Assembly: GCA_022839045.1 (NCBI GenBank) | Contig: JALHDI010000034.1 | Location: forward strand, 1 to 31,263 | Direction of reading: 5' to 3' | Source: Sporomusaceae bacterium | Lineage (GTDB): Bacteria > Bacillota_C > Negativicutes > Sporomusales_B > UBA7701 | DNA length: 31,263 bases | Shown here: positions 1-8,155 of the stretch, piece after piece | How positions within the stretch are numbered: the stretch's first letter is position 1 | How the letters are laid out: every line of letters begins with the position of its first letter | Position numbers and translations under genes: made by a program | The notes under the pieces: generated by a model | What the model saw: the letters and a program-made list of their open reading frames with translations, nothing else | The model's database searches: none | Told to the model about the DNA's origin: nothing

Positions 1-356
1 TATAGGGGCTGGTATGTTCGTACCTAGCCAAATTCAAGACTTCTTCAATCCATGCGAATGAGAGCCGCCAAGCATCCACCAGTCAATGCGGAGCATTGAC
101 AACATACAGTATGGGAACGTCCACGCCTGTCGCATAGCATCTCTTATGTTTAGTAACAGCGGTCGTTGGCGAGGGGAGTGCCGTGCAGTACCCTTGCCAA
201 TGGATGCGCCCATTGTTCGAGGAAAATTTGGCACAAATTTGCCCTCTCACTCGTTACTTAACATAATAGATATTATCGGACGTAAAAAGAGAGCAATAAT
301 AAAACCGGGGGCGAAGGCCTGTGGCAAAGATGGCGCGGATAAAGGCGACAACAAGT
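1..356. other. Intergenic stretch with no convincing gene
   Basis: I see no coding region here with a credible ribosome binding site and a recognisable product. Short open frames exist on both strands but look random. Two small inverted repeats are visible: an 8-bp stem near positions 8-30 (GGCTGGTA pairing with TACCTAGCC, one bulge) and TCAATGC/GCATTGA at 93-109. The base composition is less GC-rich than the neighbouring genes. It may be the eroded end of a mobile element, but nothing proves that. Confidence 0.4.
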
Positions 357-1820
357 TCAAGCGACAACCGGCAGCTCGACGGTGAAGACGGTCCCGCTTC
401 CTCGTTGGGAGTGAACGTCAATTCGCCCGTGGTGTCTGTCGAGAATGCTCTTGCAGACTGCCAGCCCCAACCCTGTGCCCGTTTCTTTGGTCGTGAAGAA
501 CGGGTCGAATATTTTTTCGATGTTCCATGGGGCTATGCCTTCGCCGGTATCGGCGATGGTAAGGCAGACAGCTTTACCGATCAGTTCGGTGCTGACCGAC
601 ATTACTCCCTTGGCCGGGGTGGCTTCGATGGCGTTGCGGGTTAGGTTTAGCACCAACTGGCGGATTTCTTTGTCATCGGCGTATACCATGAGAGGCCGTT
701 CGGCTGGGCAAAATTCCACCTTAATCCCGACTTTGGCGGCATCGGCCTCGATTAGCGGCATGAGGTTTTCGATTATGCCGTTGATGTTATGTAATCCTAT
801 CTCTACTCGCCGATTTTTGGCTAGGGTCAGGAATGCGGTCAGAGTTTCGTTCATGCGGTCGATTTCCTCGATTATTACGGCGTACTGCCTGGTCTGGGAA
901 CTATCGGCTTTGAGCATCATTCGCTGTATATAGCCCCGGATGACTGTCATGGGGTTGCGTATTTCGTGGACGACGCCGGTGGCCATCGCGCCGATGAGAT
1001 TCAGGCGGTCAAGGCGAGCTGTTTCGGTCGAGACTCGCACTTGGGCCACGTATTCGCTGCGGAGCCGGTGCCTGAGGTCGGCGACTGTGTCGAGTAATGG
1101 CTTTATTTGCGGGAAGTCGCGGAAGTATTCTTCCTCTGCCCCGCCTTGTTTTATGTGCTCGGCTAGCATGGCAAGCGAGCAGTTGTTGTTCCAGATTAAC
1201 CACCGAATGCCGGCGAGGATGACCAGCAGGATGATCACCAGCAGGCCGAGGGTTTTGCCCAACTCGGCGTAGTAGGCCGCATGAATGTCTTTACCCCTTA
1301 CGTTCGCCCAGATGTGGCCGATGATTTCGCCACGATAGTACAGCGGGTAATTGACACTCAAGACGTCGATTCCGCCCTGTGTGAAGCCGTTACTGATAAA
1401 GACGGTCTCGGTTCGTTTGCTTCTATAGACTGCAAGCGCTTCAGCCGTAGCTGGTGCCCCCAGAAGACGGGTGTTTTCGGGAATGAGGGCGACGATATGC
1501 AGATCTTTGTCGTAATAACCGAAGCCGTAGCCTGGCCATTCGAGGGCTACTTCCCGCAAGATCGGCTGCAGTTCATCGTATAGGATGCGGCGCTTTTCTG
1601 CGGCGGATAATTCCCCGGGGGCGCTGCCAGGAATGTCGAAAGAGTCGGGGAATCGCTGCTCCAGGATCGTGGCAATCGTGAGCAGGGCCTGTTTTTTTTC
1701 ATTGAGGAGGTATTGCTTGGCGTACTGGGCGTGCTGGAAAGCAAGAACAGCGAATGGGATGGTAACGAAGATCACTATGAGAAGATACGCTCGCCTGGCC
1801 AAGGGGAAAGACTGAAACAT
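357..1820 (-). CDS. Orphan membrane sensor histidine kinase
   Basis: A 487-aa two-component sensor kinase. A first membrane segment lies at about residues 11-28. An extracytoplasmic sensor region of about 160 residues follows, then a second membrane segment at about 190-210, a dimerisation domain with the phospho-acceptor His285 (VVHEIRNPMTVIRG), and a HATPase domain with the N box (NLTRNAIEA), G1 (DTGEGI), F box (FDPFFTTK) and G2 (GTGLGLA). All catalytic motifs look intact. The ATG at 1820 is preceded by GGTGAT at good spacing. A longer frame from a TTG at 1922 lacks a ribosome binding site. No response regulator lies beside it, so it is an orphan. The layout resembles sporulation-type kinases feeding Spo0F/Spo0A, but that role is inference. 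The region upstream (1921-1990) is strongly AT-rich and probably holds the promoter. Confidence 0.9.
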   Translation of the reverse strand: MFQSFPLARRAYLLIVIFVTIPFAVLAFQHAQYAKQYLLNEKKQALLTIATILEQRFPDSFDIPGSAPGELSAAEKRRILYDELQPILREVALEWPGYGFGYYDKDLHIVALIPENTRLLGAPATAEALAVYRSKRTETVFISNGFTQGGIDVLSVNYPLYYRGEIIGHIWANVRGKDIHAAYYAELGKTLGLLVIILLVILAGIRWLIWNNNCSLAMLAEHIKQGGAEEEYFRDFPQIKPLLDTVADLRHRLRSEYVAQVRVSTETARLDRLNLIGAMATGVVHEIRNPMTVIRGYIQRMMLKADSSQTRQYAVIIEEIDRMNETLTAFLTLAKNRRVEIGLHNINGIIENLMPLIEADAAKVGIKVEFCPAERPLMVYADDKEIRQLVLNLTRNAIEATPAKGVMSVSTELIGKAVCLTIADTGEGIAPWNIEKIFDPFFTTKETGTGLGLAVCKSILDRHHGRIDVHSQRGSGTVFTVELPVVA

Positions 1821-2049
1821 CAAATCACCGCTGCAAAAGAATCTGAAAACGGACGTATATGGATACAAGAGCCGTTTCCAAAATCCGTTTATTCGCGGTA
1901 ATTTTGAAGATTCCTGCTGCAAGATTTGTCATAATTTACATATTTATGTAAAAATGTAAAAATATTTTTAAAACAACTGTTTTTTGTCGATTTACGGAAG
2001 GGGATACTCAGCACCCGCTGTTCCAAGGGCGCTGAAAAACTGGCGCTGA

Positions 2050-2346
2050 TTATTTTTTGACCGGCACTTTGAGCACTTGGCCAGGATGGATTTGGACGTT
2101 ATTATCGAGATTATTGGCTTTTTTTATCGCCACGACGATGTTACGGATATCGTCTTTTTCGCCGGCGGCGCGGGCGGCGATCGACCAGACGGTATCTCCC
2201 CCCGCAACCTGCACGAGCCGGTAACCGCCCTCGCCGACAGGGCTGCTGGCATCCGCGCCGGCGCCGGCGGACCAGGCGTAGAACAGGAACAAGACGACCA
2301 TGCCGATTTTGACGATTGATTCAGTGGTGAGTTTACGCTTGACCAT
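2050..2346 (-). CDS. yneA: LysM-domain membrane protein, YneA-type SOS cell-division inhibitor
   Basis: A 98-aa protein with one N-terminal membrane segment (about residues 11-29) and a C-terminal LysM peptidoglycan-binding domain (about 43-95, ending LKVPVKK). That is the architecture of Bacillus YneA, which delays division during the SOS response. The ATG at 2346 follows GGGAGGG at about 7 nt; an upstream in-frame start would sit inside the LexA-box region. It is divergent from lexA, as yneA is in Bacillus, and two LexA boxes lie directly upstream of it. Sequence identity with YneA outside the LysM domain cannot be judged here, so the function is inferred from architecture, position and operator sites. 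Confidence 0.78.
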   Translation of the reverse strand: MVKRKLTTESIVKIGMVVLFLFYAWSAGAGADASSPVGEGGYRLVQVAGGDTVWSIAARAAGEKDDIRNIVVAIKKANNLDNNVQIHPGQVLKVPVKK

Positions 2347-2359
2347 TGCGGCGCCCTCC

Positions 2360-2373
2360 CGAATATATGTTCG
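2360..2373. promoter_or_regulatory. LexA (SOS) box 1
   Basis: CGAATATATGTTCG matches the Firmicutes SOS box CGAAC-N4-GTTCG at 9 of 10 fixed positions. It lies 14 nt upstream of the yneA-like start codon. Confidence 0.85.
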
Positions 2374-2388
2374 AGTTAATAATATCAT

Positions 2389-2402
2389 AGTACATATGTT
2401 CG
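2389..2402. promoter_or_regulatory. LexA (SOS) box 2
   Basis: AGTACATATGTTCG has a perfect right half (GTTCG) and 3 of 5 matches in the left half. It has the same ATAT spacer as box 1 and lies 29 bp from it, between the two divergent genes. Confidence 0.65.
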
Positions 2403-2426
2403 GTCAAGGGGTTGGGATAAAATTTT

Positions 2427-2440
2427 CGAACAGATGTTTG
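2427..2440. promoter_or_regulatory. LexA (SOS) box 3, at the lexA promoter
   Basis: CGAACAGATGTTTG matches CGAAC-N4-GTTCG at 9 of 10 fixed positions. It overlaps the proposed -35 region of lexA, so LexA bound here would repress its own gene. Confidence 0.82.
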
Positions 2441-2466
2441 CGTTTTTTGCCAATAGCTGTTATAAT
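2438..2466 (+). promoter_or_regulatory. lexA promoter, sigma-A type
   Basis: TTGCGT (2438-2443), a 17-nt spacer and a perfect TATAAT (2461-2466). The start of transcription would fall near 2473, about 40 nt before the lexA ATG. The -35 box overlaps LexA box 3. Confidence 0.65.
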
Positions 2467-2512
2467 TGATATCAAGCAAGATTACGTTAATTCGGAGGCG
2501 GAGGATGAGCCT

Positions 2513-3133
2513 ATGAATAAGGAACGCTTCTTAAGTTCCCGGCAAAAACAGATATTAGCCTATATTAAAGATATGTTGCGGGCCAAGGGCTATCCGCCGT
2601 CGGTGCGGGAAATCGGCGAGGCGGTCGGGCTAAGCTCCAGTTCCACCGTCCACAGCCACCTGGCGAAGCTTGAGGAGCTCGGTTTTATCCGCCGTGATCC
2701 GACCAAGCCGCGGGCGATCGACGTTCTTGAGGAGACCCCCTGGCGGCAGAAAGCGCTGACACCTGTGCCGCTGGTGGGCCGGGTAACGGCCGGCCAGCCC
2801 ATCCTGGCGCTGGAGAATATCGAGGAAACCTATCCCCTGCCCGCCGAATTGGTCGGACGCGACAACGTGTTTATGCTGGCTGTGCGTGGCGACAGCATGA
2901 TCAACGCAGGCATCCTCGACGGCGATTATGTGCTGGTGCGGGACCAGGACACCGCTCGCAACGGCGAGATCGTCGTCGCGATGGTCGGTGAGGATGAGGC
3001 CACGGTCAAACGGTTTTTCCGCGAGAAGGACCATGTCCGGCTGCAACCGGAGAACGATTATCTGGAACCGATCATTTCCCGCGAGGTGGCGATACTCGGT
3101 AAAGTTATCGGCGTTTTCCGCAAAATACACTGA
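2513..3133 (+). CDS. lexA: LexA, SOS repressor and self-cleaving protease
   Basis: A 206-aa repressor of normal LexA length. The N-terminal winged helix-turn-helix (residues about 6-62, including [20 protein letters not shown]) binds SOS boxes. The C-terminal S24 domain has the Ala93-Gly94 cleavage bond and the Ser128 (RGDSM) and Lys167 (ATVKRF) catalytic pair. On DNA damage, RecA filaments stimulate self-cleavage and de-repress SOS genes. The ATG at 2513 follows GGAGG with 8 nt; a much longer in-frame extension back to 2300 runs through the operator region and is not real. It shares a control region with the divergent yneA-like gene and ends at a strong palindromic terminator. Confidence 0.98.
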   Translation: MNKERFLSSRQKQILAYIKDMLRAKGYPPSVREIGEAVGLSSSSTVHSHLAKLEELGFIRRDPTKPRAIDVLEETPWRQKALTPVPLVGRVTAGQPILALENIEETYPLPAELVGRDNVFMLAVRGDSMINAGILDGDYVLVRDQDTARNGEIVVAMVGEDEATVKRFFREKDHVRLQPENDYLEPIISREVAILGKVIGVFRKIH

Positions 3134-3179
3134 AACAATAACAAAAAAGAGGGCTATAGCCCTCTTTTTTGTTATTGTT
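3134..3179. terminator. Bidirectional terminator, 46-nt perfect palindrome
   Basis: The 46 nt starting right after the lexA stop codon are a perfect inverted repeat. A GC-rich core (GAGGGCTATAGCCCTC) is flanked by A6 on the left and T6 on the right. It can terminate lexA from the left and the convergent VanW gene from the right. Confidence 0.92.
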
Positions 3180-3280
3180 AAATGGTGTTATGTAAATTGA
3201 TACAGCTTCTACTTCTCATGAGGGAGAACATTTTGTTTATGAATCCTGCCGTACGCCGTTTTTATGTCCGGTATGCGGGC

Positions 3281-4657
3281 TTATTTTTTCGGGGCCGGTG
3301 TTTTGGTGCCAACCCGCACCACCCGGTCTTCGGGCTGGTATTCGTCGGTGGCCAGGAGTTCGCGGCCGCTCTTGCGGCCGGAGGCGTATTTCACGCGGTA
3401 GGTGCTGACCTGGAATCCCTTTTGCCCTTCCACTTCCACGACTTCTTTGCCGAGATCCAGCGTGGGGTCTTGCTTGATAACGGTATTGGGTTCCCACACT
3501 TTCTTGTCGGCGGCGACGATGTGGATTTCCGGCGGATTGGATCGCAGGCGGCCGAGGATGTGGATGTTGATCTGGTCCTCGGTGACGTCGCTGATGAGGT
3601 AGATATTATGACCCGAGGTGTTGCGGAATTTGAAGTCGAGGTAGTTGTCGGCGACGGTGGCGTCCTGGCCGAGCGGCACATAGGCCGGCGGCCGGAAATG
3701 CGGTGTGCGTTCTTCAATCTTCATATCGGCCAACAGAGCGGCGTTGTAGAGGGTGCTGCTCACCTGGCACACCCCTCCGCCCCAGTCGGGAACGAGTTTA
3801 CCGTTGATAAATACGGGAGCGATCTTGTAGCCGTTCTGGGCGAGGCGGGGACCAACGTTGGCGTTGAAGGAGAACAATTCGCCCTGTCTTACGATGACGC
3901 CGTTAAGGTGCTTGGCGGCGATGACGATGTTTTCGGAGCGGTTTTTGTCTTCGAGGCTGAACTGGGTCGCGTAGGAGGCAATGACACCATCGATGCCTTC
4001 GAGGTCAAGGGTTGTGATCGCCGGCTTTAGCTCGGCGACGGTCACCGTCAGTTTGAAGGGTATTTTAGTATTCAGACTGGCGGTGATGTCGGCCAGGGTT
4101 TTGGCGATATCGACCTTGAGCCCGGGGGCGTCAGCTGCTCGGGTGACGCTGAAGTTGGCCACCACCTTGAGGGAGGCGTTGCGCGGCTCACGGTCGATTG
4201 TGGCCGCAATTGCGGCCACGCGGGCGTGGAGCTTGTCGGCGCTGTAGCCTACAGCCAGCGGGATGACGTGACCGCGGTTGATGGCCAGGTATCTTTCCTT
4301 GAGTTGCTGGAAGATGTTGCCTGTCCGGCCTACGGCGTAGGCTTCTTGGGCCAGGGCGGCGGCATCGATGGACAGGTTTATCTCTTCGGCCGCTATCGCC
4401 CAGCGCTTGTCAAGGTAGACGAGGGTGATTGGCTCATGCTGCGCCCAGTCGTCAAAGGCGGCGGCAATCTTCTTTTCCGCCGCTGACAGGGTCAGACCGC
4501 CGACATCGATGTCGCCGACCCTGACGCCGCCATAGACGTCATCAGTGACGGTGAAGGCGGCGTTGAGAGTCACGGTGCCGATAATGCTGAAGAGCACGAT
4601 GACACCGAGGAAGATTATGATGTTCTTGGCGACAGGCTTCGTTGTCGTTGGCTGCAC
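3281..4657 (-). CDS. VanW/G5-domain envelope protein
   Basis: About 458 aa. A single N-terminal membrane segment (about residues 12-33) is followed by a region resembling the putative peptidoglycan-binding repeats that precede VanW domains, then a VanW domain (core around GELFSFNANVGPR and DWGGGVCQVSSTLYNAAL), then a C-terminal G5 domain (from about EVVEVEGQKGF to the end). Such proteins sit on the outer face of the membrane and contact the cell wall. Despite the name, VanW alone does not imply vancomycin resistance. I prefer the GTG at 4657, preceded by GGGAG at 8 nt; a TTG at 4672 lacks a good ribosome binding site. It is convergent with lexA and follows the PRC-barrel gene. Confidence 0.9.
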   Translation of the reverse strand: MQPTTTKPVAKNIIIFLGVIVLFSIIGTVTLNAAFTVTDDVYGGVRVGDIDVGGLTLSAAEKKIAAAFDDWAQHEPITLVYLDKRWAIAAEEINLSIDAAALAQEAYAVGRTGNIFQQLKERYLAINRGHVIPLAVGYSADKLHARVAAIAATIDREPRNASLKVVANFSVTRAADAPGLKVDIAKTLADITASLNTKIPFKLTVTVAELKPAITTLDLEGIDGVIASYATQFSLEDKNRSENIVIAAKHLNGVIVRQGELFSFNANVGPRLAQNGYKIAPVFINGKLVPDWGGGVCQVSSTLYNAALLADMKIEERTPHFRPPAYVPLGQDATVADNYLDFKFRNTSGHNIYLISDVTEDQINIHILGRLRSNPPEIHIVAADKKVWEPNTVIKQDPTLDLGKEVVEVEGQKGFQVSTYRVKYASGRKSGRELLATDEYQPEDRVVRVGTKTPAPKK

Positions 4658-4697
4658 GGCAGGCACTCCCAATCGTCAAAAAGGATGTAGAGAGAGG

Positions 4698-4717
4698 AAA
4701 CCCCCGCGATGCGGGGG
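4698..4717 (-). terminator. Probable terminator of the PRC-barrel gene
   Basis: CCCCCGC/GCGGGGG stem with a 3-nt loop, followed on the minus strand by a short T tract (TTTCC). It lies between the PRC-barrel and VanW genes. The weak T tract suggests partial read-through. Confidence 0.5.
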
Positions 4718-4728
4718 GCTCACGGTTG

Positions 4729-5445
4729 CTAGATGCTCATGGAAAGCTCGACGAACTTTCCGGCTAGCTTGGCTTTCTGGATGACTTCCTCTGTTATTTC
4801 GCCGCCCTGCTCGACGATGACCACGCCGTTGTCGGTTTCGATGCGGCGGTTGGCTTTCTTGCCGAGGAGGTACTTGCGCTGCTTGTCGTCAAACTTTTTC
4901 GCCGAGTCGTCGTCTGGAGCCGGGGCAGGCGCGGCCGCAGGGGCGGAAGCCGGAGCTTCGGCCCCTGAGGCGGGCACGGGGGCGTCGCCGTCGGCGACGA
5001 TGACGACATCTTTGGCGAAGGTGAAAACGCGTTGGGTCGGGATATGAGCAACACTGCCGCCAGCCTCTTCTATCTCGCAGTTGACGATTTTGCCGGCGGC
5101 ATCGACGGCAAAATCGGTTATCTTGCCCTGAATACGGCCCGTTTTAGTGAGAACCTTGGCGCCGATGACGGTAACGCCGGCGGCGAGGAGTTTTTCAAGG
5201 TCCGGGGCGCCGCTGACCGGCACGACGTTGCTGGCGCTTTCGACGGTGATCGCCGATTCGCCCAAGCCGGCGATGGCGGTGAAGGGAAGCAGTTTGGCGC
5301 CCAGATACCATTTGCCGTCGTCGATGACGAGCGCGGCAACCGCGCCTTGGGCGGGGTTGATGACGAGGCTCTTGGCCGTACCGAGTTCAAGGCCTTCGCT
5401 GATGCTGATTACCGGCAAACCGAGAATGTCGACACTTTTTTTCAT
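4729..5445 (-). CDS. PRC-barrel domain protein
   Basis: A 238-aa protein with two PRC-barrel-like beta domains (about residues 1-75 and 80-150). An Ala/Pro-rich linker (about 155-180) and a charged C-terminal domain with YLLGKKANRRIETDNGVVIVEQGGEIT follow. PRC barrels are found in RimM and in photosynthetic reaction-centre H subunits; Firmicutes examples are often uncharacterised and may be sporulation-linked. The ATG at 5445 follows GGGAGGA at about 6 nt. It has no signal peptide and is probably cytoplasmic. It starts just after the TPR membrane gene ends (27-nt gap), so the two are probably co-transcribed. Specific function unknown. Confidence 0.8.
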   Translation of the reverse strand: MKKSVDILGLPVISISEGLELGTAKSLVINPAQGAVAALVIDDGKWYLGAKLLPFTAIAGLGESAITVESASNVVPVSGAPDLEKLLAAGVTVIGAKVLTKTGRIQGKITDFAVDAAGKIVNCEIEEAGGSVAHIPTQRVFTFAKDVVIVADGDAPVPASGAEAPASAPAAAPAPAPDDDSAKKFDDKQRKYLLGKKANRRIETDNGVVIVEQGGEITEEVIQKAKLAGKFVELSMSI

Positions 5446-5472
5446 CCGTATTCCTCCCAAAAAAATATCAGT

Positions 5473-6792
5473 TTAGGCTAAGTTGCGCCATTCGCGGAAT
5501 TCGGCGTCGATTTCGCGGCTGATGTCCGCGGGAATTCGGCCGAATGGCACATATCCCACCTTCTTCTGAAGCAAGGTGTTTTTGACGATGCGCAGATAGG
5601 CGATCGTCACGACGAACTCCTGATCGAGGGCTTCGTTTTCCAGCAGCGCCAGAAGGCTGCGGCTTTCGGAGAGCACGGCGATCGCTTCGTCGTAAGCACC
5701 CCGGTTCTTCAGCAGGCTGGCGATTTCGATCGCCAGGAAAGGGGCCGCTTCGCTGAAGCGATAGAGGCGCAGGGCGCGCCGGAAAGCGTCGAGGGCCTGT
5801 TGATGGTGGCCGGCCTCTTTTTGGGTGAAGGCAAAGTCCATCAGGTCGTCGAGGCTGTCCGAAGCGGGATGCGACGGAATTGTCACTTCGTTCGCCTCCA
5901 TCGGTTGGGTATCGTCTTCGGGACCGGCGGCAGCGGGCGGCGGCTGGGTTTCTGACGCTGCGTCGCTGTCCTGGTCCGGTTCGGGGGAAATATCGGCCGT
6001 GAAGGCGAAGGTTGCCAGGGGATCGGCGGTAATTTCGCCGGGGCCGGCGGCCTCGTCCGTGAACTCGGCGGCGGGCTCAGTCGCGGGGTCGGACGTGGTG
6101 ACGGAATGGGCGGCCGCGATCGGTTCCGGATCAAGTTCGGCGGCCGGTGCGACGGCCGGCAGGATGGTCAGCGGCGTCTCTTCTTTGTCATCCGGTTCGC
6201 CATCCGGTGCGGTATCTGGCATGGCGATAAGACTAAGCTCAAGATCTATGTCGAGAGCGGAAAGTGCGAGTTCAGGCTCAGGCTCGGGTTCAGGCTCAGG
6301 TTCAGGCTCAGGTTCAGGCTCAGGTTCAGGCTCAGGTATCGCTACCGTAATGGGCGGGAAAGGATCGGTGGTGACGGTGGCCGCTGCCGCCTGCTGCCCG
6401 GAGGTTTCTGCCAGCGGCTGAAAGCCGCCGCGTTCGGGGCCGATGAATGTGGCGGCAGCTGCCGTCACCAGGGCGGCGCCGTCGCCGAGCGGTTCGGCCG
6501 GCGCTGCCGGCAAGGCGGACACGGGGCTGGCAGGCAAGTCGCGGGGGTCGTCGTAGTAGGCCACGAAGTAAGCGAAGATGACCGCGAAGACAGCTAAAAA
6601 GCCAACGGTGCCAGCGAGACCGGCGAAGCTGACGACGATGCGCGGCAGAACCAGGCTGAGGAAGAGGGCGCAAGCGGCGCACAGCACCAGTGACTTAAGG
6701 CGCAGGCGGACACCGAAGACTTTGTTGGCAAGCAGGTATACGACGCATGTCGTGGCCGCAATGGCCATCAGGGTGATAGCTATGTACTCCAC
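5473..6792 (-). CDS. Membrane protein with Glu-Pro spacer and C-terminal TPR
   Basis: A 439-aa protein of unknown function. Two or three hydrophobic segments occupy residues about 3-24, 34-52 and 55-80. A long acidic, Pro/Ala/Glu-rich low-complexity region follows, including about eleven uninterrupted Glu-Pro pairs. The C-terminal part (from about DSLDDLMDFAF) forms helix pairs typical of tetratricopeptide repeats (KEAGHHQQALDAFRRALRLY and KNRGAYDEAIAVL). The GTG start at 6792 is preceded by GGTGGGG. The Glu-Pro tract would form a stiff spacer carrying the TPR domain away from the membrane. It is the first gene of a pair with the PRC-barrel gene. The TPR suggests protein binding, but no partner can be named. 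Confidence 0.75.
   Translation of the reverse strand: MEYIAITLMAIAATTCVVYLLANKVFGVRLRLKSLVLCAACALFLSLVLPRIVVSFAGLAGTVGFLAVFAVIFAYFVAYYDDPRDLPASPVSALPAAPAEPLGDGAALVTAAAATFIGPERGGFQPLAETSGQQAAAATVTTDPFPPITVAIPEPEPEPEPEPEPEPEPEPEPELALSALDIDLELSLIAMPDTAPDGEPDDKEETPLTILPAVAPAAELDPEPIAAAHSVTTSDPATEPAAEFTDEAAGPGEITADPLATFAFTADISPEPDQDSDAASETQPPPAAAGPEDDTQPMEANEVTIPSHPASDSLDDLMDFAFTQKEAGHHQQALDAFRRALRLYRFSEAAPFLAIEIASLLKNRGAYDEAIAVLSESRSLLALLENEALDQEFVVTIAYLRIVKNTLLQKKVGYVPFGRIPADISREIDAEFREWRNLA
6271..6336. repeat. Hexanucleotide tandem repeat encoding Glu-Pro pairs
   Basis: About eleven near-identical 6-nt units (GGTTCA/GGCTCA) in a row. Being a multiple of three, gain or loss of units changes the length of the Glu-Pro spacer without breaking the frame. 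Confidence 0.9.
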
Positions 6793-6910
6793 GTGACCCC
6801 ACCGAATATAAGATTTCCGCGGTTTTTCTATGCTATTGTTCGACGCCGGTCGATATTTTCCTGTCTCTAAACGGTGAATAAGGCAAATATGTGTTGAAAC
6901 TTGTAACCTA

Positions 6911-8155
6911 CTAGCCCCAGACGGCGCGGGCGGCGCCGGTGATGCCGAGGACGGCGTGCTCGAAGGTCAGGCCACCCTGGAGATAGACGGCGAATGGCGG
7001 GCGCAGCGGCCCGTCGACGCTCAGTTCGATGGACGAACCCTGGACGAAGGTGCCGCCGGCCATGACGACGGCGTCGCTGTAGCCGGGCATGCCGCTAGGT
7101 TCGGGCAGGACGTGGGCGTCGACCGGCGACCAGCGCTGGAGGCCGCGGCAGAAGGCCACCATCTTGTCGCCCGAGCCGAGCTCGATGGCCTGGATGATGT
7201 CACTGCGGGGAGCGTCGAAGTTTGGCAGGGTGTTATACCCCAGCCGGGCGAAGAGCGAGGCGGCGAAAACCGCGCCTTTGAGGGCTTGGGCGACGGTGTG
7301 GGGGGCGAGAAAAAGGCCCTGGTAAAGGAGCCGGTTATCACCGAGGGTGGCGCCGAGTTCGCTGCCGATCCCGGGGGCGGTGAGGCGGCAGGCGGCCAGC
7401 TCGACGAGATCGGCGCGGCCGGCAATATAGCCGCCGGCTGGGGCGATGCCGCCGCCAGGGTTTTTGATGAGCGAGCCAGCGATGATGTCGGCGCCGGCGG
7501 TGGTCGGTTCGCTCGTCGCGACGAATTCGCCGTAGCAGTTGTCAACGAAACAGACGCAATCGGGTTTGAGGCGCTTTACGAGCGCGCAGGCGCGGCCGAT
7601 GGCGGCGACGCTTAATGGCGGGCGGAGACTGTAGCCACGGGAACGCTGGATTAGCGCCAGTTTCGTTCTGGCTGTGATGGCGGCGGCTACCCCCTCCCCG
7701 TCGACCTCGCCGTCGTCGGCAAGGGAAATTTCGCGGTAGGTTATGCCGTGGTCGGCCAGCGAGCCGGGAACCGCCTGCGGGTGGCCGATGACCGTCTGCA
7801 TGGTGTCGTAGGGGGCGCCGGTGACGGACAGCAGTTCGTCGCCCGGACGCAGGAGTCCAAAGAGGACGGCGGCCAGTGCGTGGGTGCCGGATACGAAGTG
7901 GGTGCGGACGAGGGCTTTTTCGGCGCCGAAAATATCGGCCCAGACTTCGTCGAGCTTGTCCCGGCCGGCGTCGCCGTAGCCGTAGCCGGTGGTGGCGCGG
8001 AAGTGGAAGTCGCCGACCTGGTGACGGCGGAACGCGTCGAGGATGCGGGCGGTGTTGTCGCGGGCGACGGCGTCGAGGCCGGCAAAAACGGGGGCCGCCT
8101 CGTCGAGGGCGGCGCGGACGTGGTTCTTCAGGTTGTCAGGCAGATCGTTAATCAT
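6911..8155 (-). CDS. PLP-dependent methionine gamma-lyase family protein (YnbB / aluminium-resistance type)
   Basis: A 414-aa fold-type I PLP enzyme of the YnbB family, often labelled 'aluminium resistance protein' or 'methionine gamma-lyase family'. The cofactor lysine is very likely Lys231 in SLIKNPGGG, and Asp205 in FVDNCYGEF fits the residue that pairs with the pyridine ring. [11 protein letters not shown] (about 84-94) fits the phosphate-binding region. The exact substrate is not established. Its ATG overlaps the hflX stop codon by 4 nt (ATGA), so translation is coupled; hflX-ynbB neighbourhoods also occur in Bacillus. Full length, with no damage seen. Confidence 0.9.
   Translation of the reverse strand: MINDLPDNLKNHVRAALDEAAPVFAGLDAVARDNTARILDAFRRHQVGDFHFRATTGYGYGDAGRDKLDEVWADIFGAEKALVRTHFVSGTHALAAVLFGLLRPGDELLSVTGAPYDTMQTVIGHPQAVPGSLADHGITYREISLADDGEVDGEGVAAAITARTKLALIQRSRGYSLRPPLSVAAIGRACALVKRLKPDCVCFVDNCYGEFVATSEPTTAGADIIAGSLIKNPGGGIAPAGGYIAGRADLVELAACRLTAPGIGSELGATLGDNRLLYQGLFLAPHTVAQALKGAVFAASLFARLGYNTLPNFDAPRSDIIQAIELGSGDKMVAFCRGLQRWSPVDAHVLPEPSGMPGYSDAVVMAGGTFVQGSSIELSVDGPLRPPFAVYLQGGLTFEHAVLGITGAARAVWG

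Noticed and set aside
1821..1922. Longer histidine kinase starting at TTG 1922
   Set aside because: No ribosome binding site before the TTG, whereas the ATG at 1820 has a good one directly before a normal membrane segment.
3281..4657. VanW as a sign of vancomycin resistance
   Set aside because: No vanH/A/X ligase or regulator genes are nearby; VanW/G5 proteins are common in Firmicutes without resistance.
5825..6421. Plus-strand frame with a Gly-Ser repeat opposite the TPR membrane gene
   Set aside because: It is the complement of the Glu-Pro hexamer repeat, has no supporting ribosome binding site, and overlaps a better-supported gene.
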